From assembly GCA_963783695.1 (NCBI GenBank), contig CAWAOM010000001.1, forward strand, positions 930,001 to 994,000: DNA of 64,000 nucleotides. The letters are read 5' to 3'. Below, piece by piece: positions 1-9,324 of this stretch. This DNA is from BM003 sp963783695 (lineage in GTDB: Bacteria > Pseudomonadota > Gammaproteobacteria > Steroidobacterales > BM003). A program made the position numbers and the translations under genes. A model generated the notes under the pieces. It saw only the letters and a list, made by a program, of their open reading frames with translations, ran no database searches and had not been told where the DNA came from. Within the stretch, counting starts at the first letter, position 1; each line of letters begins with the position of its first letter.

Positions 1-1266
1 TCGAACGGCACCGCGAAGTTTCATCCCGGCAACGATTTCGGGCCAGGTAGCAGTCGCGGTAGCCACCTTTTCGGCCTTAACAGCGGGCTTCTTTCCTCGC
101 TTGCCGGGGGCTGCGGGACCCGGTGCAGGCCTTGCAGGTACAGCAATACCTCCGCCCTCGCCGCCCTCGCCGGCCATGCCGGCCGCTGCCGGGCGAAACA
201 CCAGCATTCGCAACAGAGTCATCAGGAATGCCGACCGGGCATCCTGACTGAGCCGCAGGTCGCGGGCCCCATGCAGCGCAATCTGATAGTAAAGCTGCAC
301 GTCCTCGGGTGCGAGGCGACCCGCGAGATCGGCCAGAGCCTGGGGATCGTCAATCTCGGCGGCACTATCCGGAACGATCTGCTCCAGCGCTACCTGTTGC
401 AGCATGCTGGCCATGTCGGCGAGCACGGCCGCGTAGTCCGGCGCCTGGTCCGCGAGGCGTTCGGCCTCAGCCAGCAACGCCGGCGGCTCGGCATCGGCCA
501 GACACTGCAGCAGGCCGACAACGTGGTGCTGATCAATGCTGCCGAGCATCGCTCGGACGTCGCCCTCCTTGACTTCACCACCGCCGTAAGCAATCGCCTG
601 ATCCAGCAGACTGAGGCCGTCGCGCATGCTGCCGTCAGCGGCGCGCGCCAAAACACGCAGCCCGCCACCGTCGGCAACGATATTCTCGGCCGCCACGATT
701 TTACTCAACCGATCTTCGATCAATTCCAGCGACAAACGCTTCAGGTTGAACTTCAGGCAACGCGACAAAACGGTCACCGGCAATTTCTGCGGATCCGTGG
801 TTGCGAGGAGAAACTTCACGTGCGGCGGCGGTTCCTCGAGCGTTTTCAACAGAGCATTGAAAGAATGCGTCGACAGCATGTGGACTTCATCGATCAGGTA
901 AACCTTGAAGCGGCCGCGAGCCGGCGCATACTGCACGTTGTCGAGTAACTCCCGGGTATCGTCTACCTTCGTGCGCGAGGCGGCATCGACTTCGATAAGA
1001 TCGACAAATCGTCCCTCATCGATTTCCGTGCATGCGCTGCACTCGCCACACGGGCTGGAAGTGATTCCGTTATTGCAGTTGAGCGCCTTGGCCAGGATTC
1101 TGGCAATCGTCGTCTTGCCTACGCCCCGCGTCCCGGAAAACAAGTAGGCATGGTGGAGACGATCGTTGTCGAGGGCATTGACCAACGCACGGCGGACATG
1201 CTCCTGACCGACCATATCGTCGAACGATCCGGGGCGCCATTTCCTGGCGAGAACGAGATAACTCAT
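1..1266 (-). CDS. dnaX: DNA polymerase III subunit gamma/tau, 5' part
   Basis: Clamp-loader ATPase that loads the beta clamp onto DNA. The reading frame starts at the ATG at 1264-1266 (protein begins MSYLVLARKW) and runs off the window start after about 422 codons, so the tau C-terminus is missing. Visible: Walker A GTRGVGKT at about residues 45-52, zinc-binding cysteines at 64, 73, 76 and 79, Walker B LIDEVH at about 124-129, and the SRC sensor motif at about 168-170. The final ~60 residues are Ala/Pro/Lys rich, as in the linker before the tau-specific region. The SRP RNA gene lies just upstream on the same strand, a common gammaproteobacterial arrangement. A programmed frameshift for gamma, if any, would lie outside the window. 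Confidence 0.97.
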   Translation of the reverse strand, partial: MSYLVLARKWRPGSFDDMVGQEHVRRALVNALDNDRLHHAYLFSGTRGVGKTTIARILAKALNCNNGITSSPCGECSACTEIDEGRFVDLIEVDAASRTKVDDTRELLDNVQYAPARGRFKVYLIDEVHMLSTHSFNALLKTLEEPPPHVKFLLATTDPQKLPVTVLSRCLKFNLKRLSLELIEDRLSKIVAAENIVADGGGLRVLARAADGSMRDGLSLLDQAIAYGGGEVKEGDVRAMLGSIDQHHVVGLLQCLADAEPPALLAEAERLADQAPDYAAVLADMASMLQQVALEQIVPDSAAEIDDPQALADLAGRLAPEDVQLYYQIALHGARDLRLSQDARSAFLMTLLRMLVFRPAAAGMAGEGGEGGGIAVPARPAPGPAAPGKRGKKPAVKAEKVATATATWPEIVAGMKLRGAVR

Positions 1267-1323
1267 GAATGAACGGTTTCCGCAAAGAAAGCCCACTCTA
1301 GCATCAACGCCGAGTGGCTTGGA

Positions 1324-1435
1324 GGCGGCCCGTACCCGCTACACCCCGGCACCCGAGGTCACCGTTACCGCTGCTCCCTTCCGGGCCTGACGGAGTTCAC
1401 GGCTGCTCGTCGCGGGGGAACCGGTACGGACCACC
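1324..1435 (-). ncRNA. ffs: Signal recognition particle RNA, small bacterial type (4.5S)
   Basis: On the minus strand the conserved apical domain is visible: GTCAGGCCCGGAAGGGAGCAGC matches the GGTCAGGTCCGGAAGGAAGCAGC type loop of 4.5S RNA (both quoted as short overlapping parts of the hairpin), including the GGAA tetraloop and the asymmetric A-rich internal loop that binds Ffh. The ends pair through GGTCCGTACC and GGTACGGGCC, giving a hairpin of about 110 nt, the usual size. It pairs with Ffh to target membrane proteins. Ends are set by the terminal stem and may be off by a few bases. Confidence 0.93.
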
Positions 1436-1653
1436 ATTGACAGGCTAGCGGCAAGTTCGAGGTCAACTGCCACCGTGGATTTTACACATCACCGGCCATC
1501 GCATCGAGCGATCCTCGCGCCCGGGCCTCATACCCTCGCGCCAGCCCCCGAAGCGGCCAGCATTCATCTCTTCCACAGCGCTGCCGGCGAAAAATTGGCG
1601 CACCGCTTTGCGCAGTTCGGACCATTGCGCCAGCACCAACTCCAGCCGCCCTG
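1436..1653. other. Intergenic spacer, SRP RNA promoter side
   Basis: About 220 bases between the SRP RNA gene and the DUF885 gene. It should hold the SRP RNA promoter (minus strand) and the end of the DUF885 transcript; no clear hairpin with a T-run or other element was recognised. Confidence 0.4.
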
Positions 1654-3552
1654 TTAGCCCGCTGCTTTCACTCGCGCAATATACTGCGCTACCACGCGCT
1701 CCAGTATCGGCAGGGGCACTGCGCCGTTGCGCAGAACCTCATCGTGAAACTCGCGAATATCGAAGCTGCCGCCCAGTTCGGACTCGGCCCTTGCCCGCAG
1801 TTCCTGGATCTTCAACATGCCGATCTTGTAGGAAAGCGCCTGACCGGGACGAGCGATGTAACGCTCGATCTCCGTCGTGGCATCACCCACCGACAGCGGC
1901 GTGTTTTGCAGGAAATAATCGATTGCCTGCTCCCGGGTCCAGCGTTTGGTGTGCAGCCCGGTGTCGACGACCAGGCGTACCGCGCGCCAGATTTCGTTTT
2001 GCAGGCGGCCCACGTCTTCCAGCGGATCGGAGTAAAACCCCATCTCCTTGGCAAGCAATTCGGAGTACAGCGCCCAGCCTTCTATGTAGGAGCCGAAACC
2101 TCCGTATTTGCGAAAGCTCGGCAAGGACTCCATTTCCTGCTGCAACGCCAGCTGGAAATGGTGCCCCGGTGCGCTTTCATGATAGGCAATTGCCGTGTGG
2201 ACATATTTTTGCACCGCCGTCATGTCGCGCAAATTGGTGTAGTAGATTCCCGGACGGGAGCCATCGGCCGAAGGTACGTTGTAAAACGCGATCCCCGCCG
2301 TGTTTTCACGAAACGGCTCCACCCGCCGCACATCGAGTTTGGCTTTTGGCAGCAAATTGAAATAGGTGTCTACCTTCTCGTAAATCCCGGTGACCAGTTG
2401 GCGCTGCCTTTCAAGGAATTGCTCACGTCCCTCATCGGTGTTGGGATAATAGTTGTTCGGATCGTCGCGAATGAACTGAAAAAATTCGACCAGGCTGCCC
2501 TCGAAGCCGACCTTGCCCTGGATGGCCGCGATCTCGGATTGAATCCTGGCGACTTCCTCCAGACCGAGTTGGTGAATGGCATCGGCCTCGAGGTCGAGCG
2601 TCGTATAGTTATTGATGCGGTTGTCGTAGTAAGCGACCCCGTTGGGGTGTTCCCAGACACCGTCATTCCCCTCGGCACTCTCTCGTGCCCGCTCCACCTC
2701 GGCGCGAAAAGCCAGATAGCCAGTCTTCCAGCCACCACGCATCGCCTCGGCGGCACGCGCCAGTAAATCGCCGGTCGCATCCTCATCGAGCCCGAGCTTT
2801 CCCGCCTTGGCGCGAAAATCGGCATAGACCGAATTGTCGTCACCTCCGTCGAAAGGTGCGCCGCTCACCAGGTTGTCGAGATCGGCAAGAATTCTTGGAT
2901 AAGAGAATTCCGGCGCGTAAATGCCCATGCTGGTCTGCTCGGCAAGCCGACCGGCGAGTTGTCGCAGGGCGGTTTCGGCATTCTCAAGCCGCGAGATATA
3001 TGCCTCGGCATCGGAGAGGTTATCGACGCGATGCTGATTTTGCAGCATGACTGGTAAATACATGGCAGCGCTATCGAGATGGTGTGCCACATAAATATTT
3101 TTGCGAAACTCGAAATTGCGCATCGCCTGTTCGGCGCGATAGACAAAAATGTCGTAGCTGATTTTTCCTTCAGCACCGAGCGCGTTGTAACTAACCGTCG
3201 CCGCGAGCCGTTCGAGATCCTCCTTGCGCCGCTCATTCTCCGTTATTGCCGCGGCATCGGAAAAATCGTCCCACTGCCCGTAGCGCTCGTTCTTGATACC
3301 GAGCCGGGTTTCGAACATGGGACTATCTGCCAACTCGCGCTGGAAAACCTCTTCCAGGAAAGCGTCGAGAAGTTCGTCGGCAGAGACCACTGCAGCGTCC
3401 GGCGCAGAAGTGGCTGGCGCCGGTGCGGCATCCGTCTCGGAGTCGACAATCGCGACATCGGCGGTCTGGTCGGAGGCTGCTCCGCAGCCAGCGCACAAAA
3501 GGGCGATGAGAAGCAGCGCAGAAATCGGACGATAGGAATTCAAAATGGTCAT
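1654..3552 (-). CDS. DUF885 family lipoprotein, putative metallopeptidase
   Basis: A 632-residue exported protein. The N-terminus has a hydrophobic segment and lipobox (LLCAGC), so it is likely anchored in the outer membrane or periplasmic face. The family-defining HESAPGHH motif lies at about residue 457, followed by the FGSYIEGWALYSE segment typical of DUF885 proteins. The HExxxGHH arrangement suggests a zinc hydrolase; substrates are unknown for most members. The ATG at 3550-3552 is chosen; a TTG two codons upstream is also open, but GGAG overlaps that region so the start is uncertain by two codons. It stands alone, divergent from the EreA/ChaN-like gene. Confidence 0.9.
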   Translation of the reverse strand: MTILNSYRPISALLLIALLCAGCGAASDQTADVAIVDSETDAAPAPATSAPDAAVVSADELLDAFLEEVFQRELADSPMFETRLGIKNERYGQWDDFSDAAAITENERRKEDLERLAATVSYNALGAEGKISYDIFVYRAEQAMRNFEFRKNIYVAHHLDSAAMYLPVMLQNQHRVDNLSDAEAYISRLENAETALRQLAGRLAEQTSMGIYAPEFSYPRILADLDNLVSGAPFDGGDDNSVYADFRAKAGKLGLDEDATGDLLARAAEAMRGGWKTGYLAFRAEVERARESAEGNDGVWEHPNGVAYYDNRINNYTTLDLEADAIHQLGLEEVARIQSEIAAIQGKVGFEGSLVEFFQFIRDDPNNYYPNTDEGREQFLERQRQLVTGIYEKVDTYFNLLPKAKLDVRRVEPFRENTAGIAFYNVPSADGSRPGIYYTNLRDMTAVQKYVHTAIAYHESAPGHHFQLALQQEMESLPSFRKYGGFGSYIEGWALYSELLAKEMGFYSDPLEDVGRLQNEIWRAVRLVVDTGLHTKRWTREQAIDYFLQNTPLSVGDATTEIERYIARPGQALSYKIGMLKIQELRARAESELGGSFDIREFHDEVLRNGAVPLPILERVVAQYIARVKAAG

Positions 3553-3733
3553 CTCCAATAAATCGGCAAGGCGGTCAACCTGGCGCCAGGGCGACCGGGG
3601 CTTACGAACAAGCCGGTGAACCTACCCCGGACGGAGATGAATTTCCAGTGCGGGCGCCGTTGCAGATGCTGGTAACCTGTTTTACCGGAATGCCCGCCAT
3701 TAATTGCGCCATTGACCGGACGAGACGACAACA

Positions 3734-5011
3734 ATGAAAACACTCACAATGCTGACCTGGCTCATCGCCAGTCTGTTCGCCCCGCACATCGCCCTATCGG
3801 ACAACAGCGGAGCGGTAAAACCCGGTTTGGCAGAGACGATTGCAAGCGTGGCAGAAGAAAACCGCTATCGCGTCGAATTCGACGGCCAGGTGTTTTCCGG
3901 TCCCGGTTGGGACAGATTGCTGCAGGAGGGACTCGACGCGCAGTTTTTTTTGATCGGTGAAGAGCATGGCATTGCGGAGCACCCCAAACTCGTCGCGCAG
4001 TTGTTTACGGCGTTGACGAAGGGCGGCTACCGCAAACTGGCGATCGAAATTTCGCCGCCCATGGCGAAAGCCCTGGATGCAGCGATTCTGGATGACGGTC
4101 TCGAGGGGTTACGGCGTCTATTCTCGCAACCGGGCGGTGAGCCGGCATTTTTCGGCATGGCCGAGGAAGCCGAAATGCTGGTAGCAGTTCGCGCCGCTGT
4201 TGCGCGTGGCGAACAGGCATTATGGGGCCTTGATTACGAAGTTGCCGGCGACCGGACACTGTTGCGGATCCTCGATTCAAAGCCGAAACCCGATGCTGCG
4301 CAGGATGCGCTTCGTGCGCTGACAGCCGCGTCAAATACGTCCTGGAGCAAGTATTACGAAACCGGCGGTCCGCAGCACATTTTCTCCTTTAGCGGCGACC
4401 CGGAATTGGTCAATGCGCTAACCGCCGCATGGCCGGAGCGCGACGACGAGACTGACTGGATCCTCGATACGCTGGAACAGACACTCGCGATAAACGCTCT
4501 ATGGCAGAGTGGGCGCGGTTGGGAATCAAACCAGCATCGGGCATTGCTGATCAGATCAAACTTCCTGCGTTACTGGCGCCACCCGACGGGCAAAAAAGCG
4601 TCGCCAAAAATCATGGCGAAGTTTGGCGCCAATCACATCGTGCGCGGGCGCAACATGACCCAGGCATTCGATCTCGGGTCGTTACTGCCAGAACTGGCCG
4701 AGATCGAAAAAGCAAAGAGTTTTTCGGTAATGGTTGTGCCAGGCGCCCATTCGATGACCGCAGTACTGAATCCGTCAACGTGGAGCTTTGAAGCCAAGGC
4801 ACCGAAAGACGGCTACAACAAGGGAATCGAACCGCTGACACAGGCCGCATACGCCGACGAATTTACGCTGATCGATTTGGCTCCGATTCGCACGGTGCTG
4901 GCATCCCGCGCAAAAGGCGCCAAAGCGGAATTGCTGAGAGCCGTTTACGGCTTCGACATGTTGCTGGTGATGTCGGGATCGACGGCTTCATCGGAATTTC
5001 GGCACGACTGA
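3734..5011 (+). CDS. Exported EreA/ChaN-like protein
   Basis: 425 residues with a signal peptide (MKTLTMLTWLIASLFAPHIA). The segment FFLIGEEHGIAEHPKLVAQL resembles the first catalytic-type motif (GExxHG/D) shared by erythromycin-esterase-like, ChaN and TIKI-fold proteins, with a matching later FGANHIVRGRNMTQAFDLGS segment around residue 300. That similarity is by motif only; I cannot say what it hydrolyses or binds. A mature exported protein next to DUF885 suggests a periplasmic role. It is a single gene followed by a strong inverted repeat at 5133-5163. Confidence 0.6.
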   Translation: MKTLTMLTWLIASLFAPHIALSDNSGAVKPGLAETIASVAEENRYRVEFDGQVFSGPGWDRLLQEGLDAQFFLIGEEHGIAEHPKLVAQLFTALTKGGYRKLAIEISPPMAKALDAAILDDGLEGLRRLFSQPGGEPAFFGMAEEAEMLVAVRAAVARGEQALWGLDYEVAGDRTLLRILDSKPKPDAAQDALRALTAASNTSWSKYYETGGPQHIFSFSGDPELVNALTAAWPERDDETDWILDTLEQTLAINALWQSGRGWESNQHRALLIRSNFLRYWRHPTGKKASPKIMAKFGANHIVRGRNMTQAFDLGSLLPELAEIEKAKSFSVMVVPGAHSMTAVLNPSTWSFEAKAPKDGYNKGIEPLTQAAYADEFTLIDLAPIRTVLASRAKGAKAELLRAVYGFDMLLVMSGSTASSEFRHD

Positions 5012-5132
5012 CTTATTATAGCCGGCAAACCTCCGTCAATAGTCAGTGCGGCCACCTGTGCCGTGCAGCGCCACCGGCCCGGTCGGCAATAACGCATGCC
5101 GCCCGAACAGTTGGCCTGTCCGCGGCAAAACC

Positions 5133-5163
5133 GGTGTCGCGGCCTCAAGACGGCCGCGACACC
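5133..5163. terminator. Perfect 12-bp inverted repeat, probable bidirectional terminator
   Basis: Stem GGTGTCGCGGCC at 5133-5144 pairs with GGCCGCGACACC at 5152-5163 around a 7-nt loop. It sits between the ends of two convergent genes (3734-5011 plus, 5193-5474 minus). The T-run is weak on both sides (TTTT a few bases beyond on the minus strand), so termination is inferred from position and stem strength. Confidence 0.6.
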
Positions 5164-5192
5164 TATACAACAAAGGACAGATCAGGAACGCA

Positions 5193-5474
5193 TCAATCGC
5201 AATCCATATCCTCGTTGCCGGTACGTTTCTTGATCTCCTCGCAGGTCTCTTCCGCGGCATCGGCCACATCGTCTGCGGCTTTGCCCATTGCATCACCGGC
5301 GTCCTCGGCCATCTCACCCATTTTCTCGCCGGCCTTGTCCATTGCATCGCCGGCTTTCTCGGTCATCTCATCGATTTTCTCGCCCGCCTTCTCCGCCGAG
5401 CCTTTCTTTTCACACGCCGTCATACTGACCGAGGCGGCCAGAATGGCCAGTACGAGAAGTTTCCTAATATCCAT
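5193..5474 (-). CDS. Small lipoprotein with repeated amphipathic helices
   Basis: 93 residues. A signal peptide ends in the lipobox SMTAC, then the mature part is a run of near-repeats of the form EKAGEKIDEM / DKAGEKMGEM / EDAGDAMGKA, an about 11-residue Ala/Gly/Glu/Lys/Met period typical of apolipoprotein- or LEA-like amphipathic helices. The last ~20 residues are acidic with two Cys (ETCEEI and the MDCD end). No enzymatic motif. Likely a periplasmic lipid- or envelope-associated stress protein, but the role is inferred from composition only. Ends against the hairpin at 5133-5163. Confidence 0.75.
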   Translation of the reverse strand: MDIRKLLVLAILAASVSMTACEKKGSAEKAGEKIDEMTEKAGDAMDKAGEKMGEMAEDAGDAMGKAADDVADAAEETCEEIKKRTGNEDMDCD

Positions 5475-5833
5475 ATTGCCTGTCTCCTGTTCGCGAATTC
5501 GTGTTCAACTCACCGGGGAAGCTTTTGCGGCGATCGAGGTCGCAGCCAGAACTGCGGACCCGGTTGCCGGTCTCGTCCCCACCAGCTGTCCGCCGCGATT
5601 CTCGACGATCTGAAACCAATTAACAATTCCGCGGCGGATCCGCCCAAATCGTATCCTTAAAAAAAGGGCGACGGAGGATCATACGCGAAACTGCCAGCAA
5701 GGACCCGGTGTCTACACGGCGCATTTGTGATCGGCACGGTTGAGAGGCTGGTTTCAGGTACGCGGCAGGATACAGCGGCACAACGGCCATATTGACGTGA
5801 TGCGAACTATCAGCCAACGCCAGACACTCGTCT
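5475..5833. other. Intergenic region without a recognised gene
   Basis: About 360 bases between two minus-strand genes. It must carry the promoter of the small lipoprotein. Short open frames here have no recognisable protein character. Confidence 0.4.
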
Positions 5834-6280
5834 TCAGGGCTGCTCTTCCAACGCCAACCCCCGGGTGGCGAGGAAAACCTCACGTAGAAACAACACCAGA
5901 GAAGCAATCAACAGGATCAGCGCAACGATAAACAACATGCCAACCGCTGCTGTCATGTTGGTATTGAGGAAATGCCCGACGAATCCGGTCAGGACGAGCA
6001 GGCAGATCAGCAAAGCTGAGTAGACTGCGGAGGTGATCCCCGCATGAACGAGCCTCGACCGACGGTGGAGGTTCGTCAGCTCCCTGTCGATGGCCTCTGT
6101 GCACGGATGCTCTTCGGTCCTGAGAATCCCTTCCAGGGTGCGACTGCGGTCGACGATCCGCCCAAGACGACCAGCGAAAACACCTATGAACGCGCCAATA
6201 CCGGTTAGCAAAAAGAACGGGGCGACCGCGAGCTGGATCACCTGATCAATACTGCCCGGGCTCTCAGGTAACATCGCCAC
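5834..6280 (-). CDS. DUF2721 family inner-membrane protein
   Basis: 148 residues with three hydrophobic segments: near residues 16-36 (LAVAPFFLLTGIGAFIGVFA), about 80-103 and about 108-132. The N-terminal IDQVIQLAVAPFFLLTGIG followed by RLGRIVDRSRTLE is the DUF2721 signature; the loop after TM1 is charged and probably cytoplasmic. Function is unknown for the family. A GTG start at 6278-6280 has AAGAGG five bases upstream and is preferred over the ATG two codons later. Confidence 0.85.
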   Translation of the reverse strand: MAMLPESPGSIDQVIQLAVAPFFLLTGIGAFIGVFAGRLGRIVDRSRTLEGILRTEEHPCTEAIDRELTNLHRRSRLVHAGITSAVYSALLICLLVLTGFVGHFLNTNMTAAVGMLFIVALILLIASLVLFLREVFLATRGLALEEQP

Positions 6281-6372
6281 GTTGCCTCTTGCAGGTCATC
6301 ATCGGGAGGGAAGTATCGAAGCTCCCGATGCTTCGTGGCGAACCGGGAAATGCGAGCACCGAGACGCGCAAG

Positions 6373-7605
6373 CTACTCACTGCAACTCGAGCGCATATTG
6401 GTGCCAGTCGTCAAGACGGCCAGCACCTCCGTTTCGCAGAGAAGATCCGACCGACAGATCGGCGCTCCCACCAGCGCGTTGGGAAACCCCTCGAAGCCGG
6501 CTTCATGAATTTTTTCCCGAAGTCGCGCAGCGTCCTCCGGACGCTTCAGATAGGTGATCGCGGAAACCACGTCGCCAAAGCTGGCGCCCTGCCCCTCTAG
6601 CAGGGCCGCGATGTTCACCAGCATGCGGTCCGCCTGGGACTCGAAGTCATCGCGATGCGCTGTCCTGCCGTACTCGTCGATGCTCGCGGTCCCGGAGACA
6701 TGCAGCGCGACCTTGTTCGTCTCCACCATCCTCATCCCGCGAACGAAGTCAGCGCCGTACTGCGGGGCTTCGTTGAGCGTCGGAGAGGTCATCACGGTCC
6801 TCACCGGTGACCTTCCCGCTTTCACTGCATAGACGCCCAGGCAAAGATCGTGCGCCTCGGAAACCGGTCCGCCGCCAATTCCGGTGCTGGCCGGAACCGG
6901 GTCGATCCCGCGCGCCTCGAAGAACGCGCGTCGAGCCCGATTGAGTTCCGCGTAGTCGCGATCGATGTCGCGCAGGTGGATCCAGGTGCGCACCACGTCG
7001 CTAAACTCCATGCCCGCCTTTCGTAGCAGTTCTTCGGCACGAGAGAACATGCCGAGCGTCTGTTCGTAGGCATTGTCACCAGTCCCGCACAGACCGGCCG
7101 CATGGAACCGGGTTTCGTCGCCAACGTGGATCCGCAAGCCATGCGCACGCGCGCACTCGGCACAGCCACAGGCGGGTTCGGCCTCGACCACCTCGACCCT
7201 CGGCCGCGACTCGTGTGGGATGACCGCCTGCACCGACACCTCCAGGCAAGCGTGCTCATTTAACGGGGGTTGCCCGATCTCGGTCGTGGCCGGCCGGTGC
7301 GCAACGTCCCCATTCGCCGCGAGAACCCGCTGGCGTGCATCACGGACAAAGCCGATATTCGCGGGCAGATTGCGCAAGAAGACCATCTCGGAGACAACTG
7401 ACTGGAAACCTGCCCCCTCTGCTTCGAGGGCGGCGAGGATCGAGCGATAGATAGCATCGGCCTGACGGCCCGCATCCTTGACCTCAGCGGGAGGCTGGCA
7501 ATGTAAGAACATCTCCCTGGCCTCAGGACCTTCTACCCGGCGCACGGCGATCGTACAGCCATGGGGCTGGTTACTGCCGTCAATGGGATGGGGAGACAAT
7601 TTCAT
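6373..7605 (-). CDS. Protein of three RidA-like domains, FkbO/Hyg5 chorismatase-like
   Basis: 410 residues that divide into three YjgF/RidA-type segments: roughly 1-125 (EVKDAGRQADAIYRSILAAL), 150-275 (DNAYEQTLGMFSRAEELLRK...FSDVVRTWIHLRD) and 290-405 (HVSGTASIDEYGRTAHRDDF...FGDVVSAITYLKR). The last part, with SGTASI followed by a Q-x-x-x-x-L-x-N-I pattern, resembles FkbO/Hyg5/XanB2-type chorismatases, which hydrolyse chorismate to dihydroxycyclohexadiene or hydroxybenzoate products. The extra N-terminal RidA unit makes it longer than the ~340 residues I expect for that family. Function is therefore a family-level guess. No pathway partners are adjacent. Confidence 0.65.
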   Translation of the reverse strand: MKLSPHPIDGSNQPHGCTIAVRRVEGPEAREMFLHCQPPAEVKDAGRQADAIYRSILAALEAEGAGFQSVVSEMVFLRNLPANIGFVRDARQRVLAANGDVAHRPATTEIGQPPLNEHACLEVSVQAVIPHESRPRVEVVEAEPACGCAECARAHGLRIHVGDETRFHAAGLCGTGDNAYEQTLGMFSRAEELLRKAGMEFSDVVRTWIHLRDIDRDYAELNRARRAFFEARGIDPVPASTGIGGGPVSEAHDLCLGVYAVKAGRSPVRTVMTSPTLNEAPQYGADFVRGMRMVETNKVALHVSGTASIDEYGRTAHRDDFESQADRMLVNIAALLEGQGASFGDVVSAITYLKRPEDAARLREKIHEAGFEGFPNALVGAPICRSDLLCETEVLAVLTTGTNMRSSCSE

Positions 7606-7681
7606 ACTATTGCCGGGGGGGCAGACTCCGGTCTCATGCTCGTGAAATTCTGTGGACCGATTCGGTTAGCAACAAACCAAA

Positions 7682-7710
7682 GCCGCCCGACGTCGTAAAC
7701 GTCGGGCGGC
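7682..7710 (-). terminator. Intrinsic terminator of the beta-helix gene
   Basis: GCCGCCCGACG at 7682-7692 and CGTCGGGCGGC at 7700-7710 form a perfect 11-bp stem with a 7-nt loop; on the minus strand it is followed by TTTGGTTTG. It lies about 95 bases after the stop of the gene at 7804-9003. Confidence 0.75.
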
Positions 7711-7803
7711 TGCGATCAAACGCTGGTCCCAGGTGGAACTCAGGCTCGGCTGCGATTGAATAATCAGCCCGCGAGGCTCAAGCCTGTGCTTTGACTCTCG
7801 CTC

Positions 7804-9003
7804 CTAGCATCCGTCGGTGGGCAGTACCCCTTCGGAGGAAACGAAAGTAAAGCCGTTCTTGGGCTTGTTCTTTTTGAAGCAGTTGCCTGACGACCCGTCA
7901 CCCACGTCGAAGTACGTGAGGTCGGCGGCAAGGAAATTGAGCGGGCCGGCCTGCGGGTTCGTGCCGTTGTTGCTCAGGTAATTCAGCTGGACGAGATTGT
8001 TGCTCGCATCCGGCGGCGTTTTCGGCGGGTTGGCTCCGCAATTTTCAGGAGTACCGTTCGTGGCCGTACACCAGCCCAGCACCCCGATGCCGACGAAATC
8101 GTTGTCCTCGACGTTATTCTTCGCAATTACGTGATCGCTGACTCCGAGGGCCAGAACTCCGATTCCCGGCGGCAGAATGCTCTGGAACGTTCCCGGCAAT
8201 GCCATGTTGGGCCGGTTGTTGTCGTAGATGTCGTTCTGCTCGATGAGCCAGTTTGCCATGACCGGCAGCGGCGGATTACCCGCACCGTTCGGGTGGAACA
8301 GGCCGACACCGACGGTGTTGTCGTAGATTTCGTTCTGCTTGACCGTGACTTCGTTGGACACGGTGATCTCGAAACCGATCACGCTACCCCAAAGCTCGTT
8401 GCCGATGACGCGAACGTTTTCGGAGCCGGCCACCCACATCGCAGTATCGAGAGAGCCGTAGGATTCGTTGTTGCGCACCAGCCCGTTGGCCGACAAGGTC
8501 GGGTAGATCCCGTTGTTCAGATTATTGACCGATACGTTGCGGACGAACTCGAAGCCGTCCACCCAGCGGGTCTGGATCCCGTTCTTCGGGAATTCCTCGA
8601 CGGAGAAGCCACGAATGTAGAAGCCCTGCAGTTCCCTGCTTCGGCATTCCTGCCCCAGCGGACTGTCATCACCGACATCGTAATCGCAACCCGAGGGCGC
8701 CGCATAAACCCCGGTTTCCTGGGCTTCGTTTTGCAGGATGCGGACCTTGCCGGCGTCGCCGCGGCCCTTTTTCACCTTGCCGATCAGGCGAAGGTTGTCG
8801 GTTTCGATGCGAAGCCCGTATCTGCCGTTACCCGATTCCTGATAAATCCCGGGTTCCACAAGGATCGTGTCACCGGGAGCGGCGCCATCGATCGCGCCCT
8901 GAATGGACTCTCCGGGAGACACACGATGAACGGCCGCGTTGGCGGCGCTGGAGATCATAAAAACGGCAATTCCGAGCAATGAGCAGAGGTGGCGCAAATT
9001 CAT
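7804..9003 (-). CDS. Exported right-handed parallel beta-helix protein
   Basis: 399 residues with a signal peptide (SLLGIAVFMISSAANA). The mature start VHRVSPGESIQGAIDGAAPG and IDTILVEPGIYQE-like segment are characteristic of pectate-lyase-fold/NosD-like proteins. From about residue 130 onward there are repeated short strands rich in N and V (RNVSVNNLNNGIYP, VIGNELWGSVIGFEI, VKQNEIYDNTVGVGL, IAKNNVEDNDFVGIGV), one per helical coil. Several Cys occur in loops. Probably a secreted carbohydrate-binding or -modifying protein; no catalytic residues can be assigned. Single gene with its own terminator. Confidence 0.85.
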   Translation of the reverse strand: MNLRHLCSLLGIAVFMISSAANAAVHRVSPGESIQGAIDGAAPGDTILVEPGIYQESGNGRYGLRIETDNLRLIGKVKKGRGDAGKVRILQNEAQETGVYAAPSGCDYDVGDDSPLGQECRSRELQGFYIRGFSVEEFPKNGIQTRWVDGFEFVRNVSVNNLNNGIYPTLSANGLVRNNESYGSLDTAMWVAGSENVRVIGNELWGSVIGFEITVSNEVTVKQNEIYDNTVGVGLFHPNGAGNPPLPVMANWLIEQNDIYDNNRPNMALPGTFQSILPPGIGVLALGVSDHVIAKNNVEDNDFVGIGVLGWCTATNGTPENCGANPPKTPPDASNNLVQLNYLSNNGTNPQAGPLNFLAADLTYFDVGDGSSGNCFKKNKPKNGFTFVSSEGVLPTDGC

Positions 9004-9324
9004 TTTTGTTCTCCGGGTTTTACCCTGTATTTCAGATGCATGCTGACTCCATTCTAGACGCAGCAGCCCCTCTCAGTCTGATCGATTTTTGCCCGAATGG
9101 GTCCGGACTGTCAATTTACAAAGTATGACAATGGCTGTGGCGCGCGCCTCTCGCACTGCATCAATTTGTCCCGGCGAACCTGGTTTGACGCCACCTTGAC
9201 CGATCACCCACAATCGCCGGCAACGAAGCGGCTGCCCCAGCCTGTTCCCCGATTACGGATTCCCGACGCTATGAATCAATTGGATAGAGGTCGAACCTGC
9301 TCAGGCGCACGAAGAAACTGGTCC

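Noticed and set aside
1744..2766. 340-residue plus-strand frame opposite the DUF885 gene
   Set aside because: Antisense shadow; the minus-strand frame has a signal peptide and the HESAPGHH motif.
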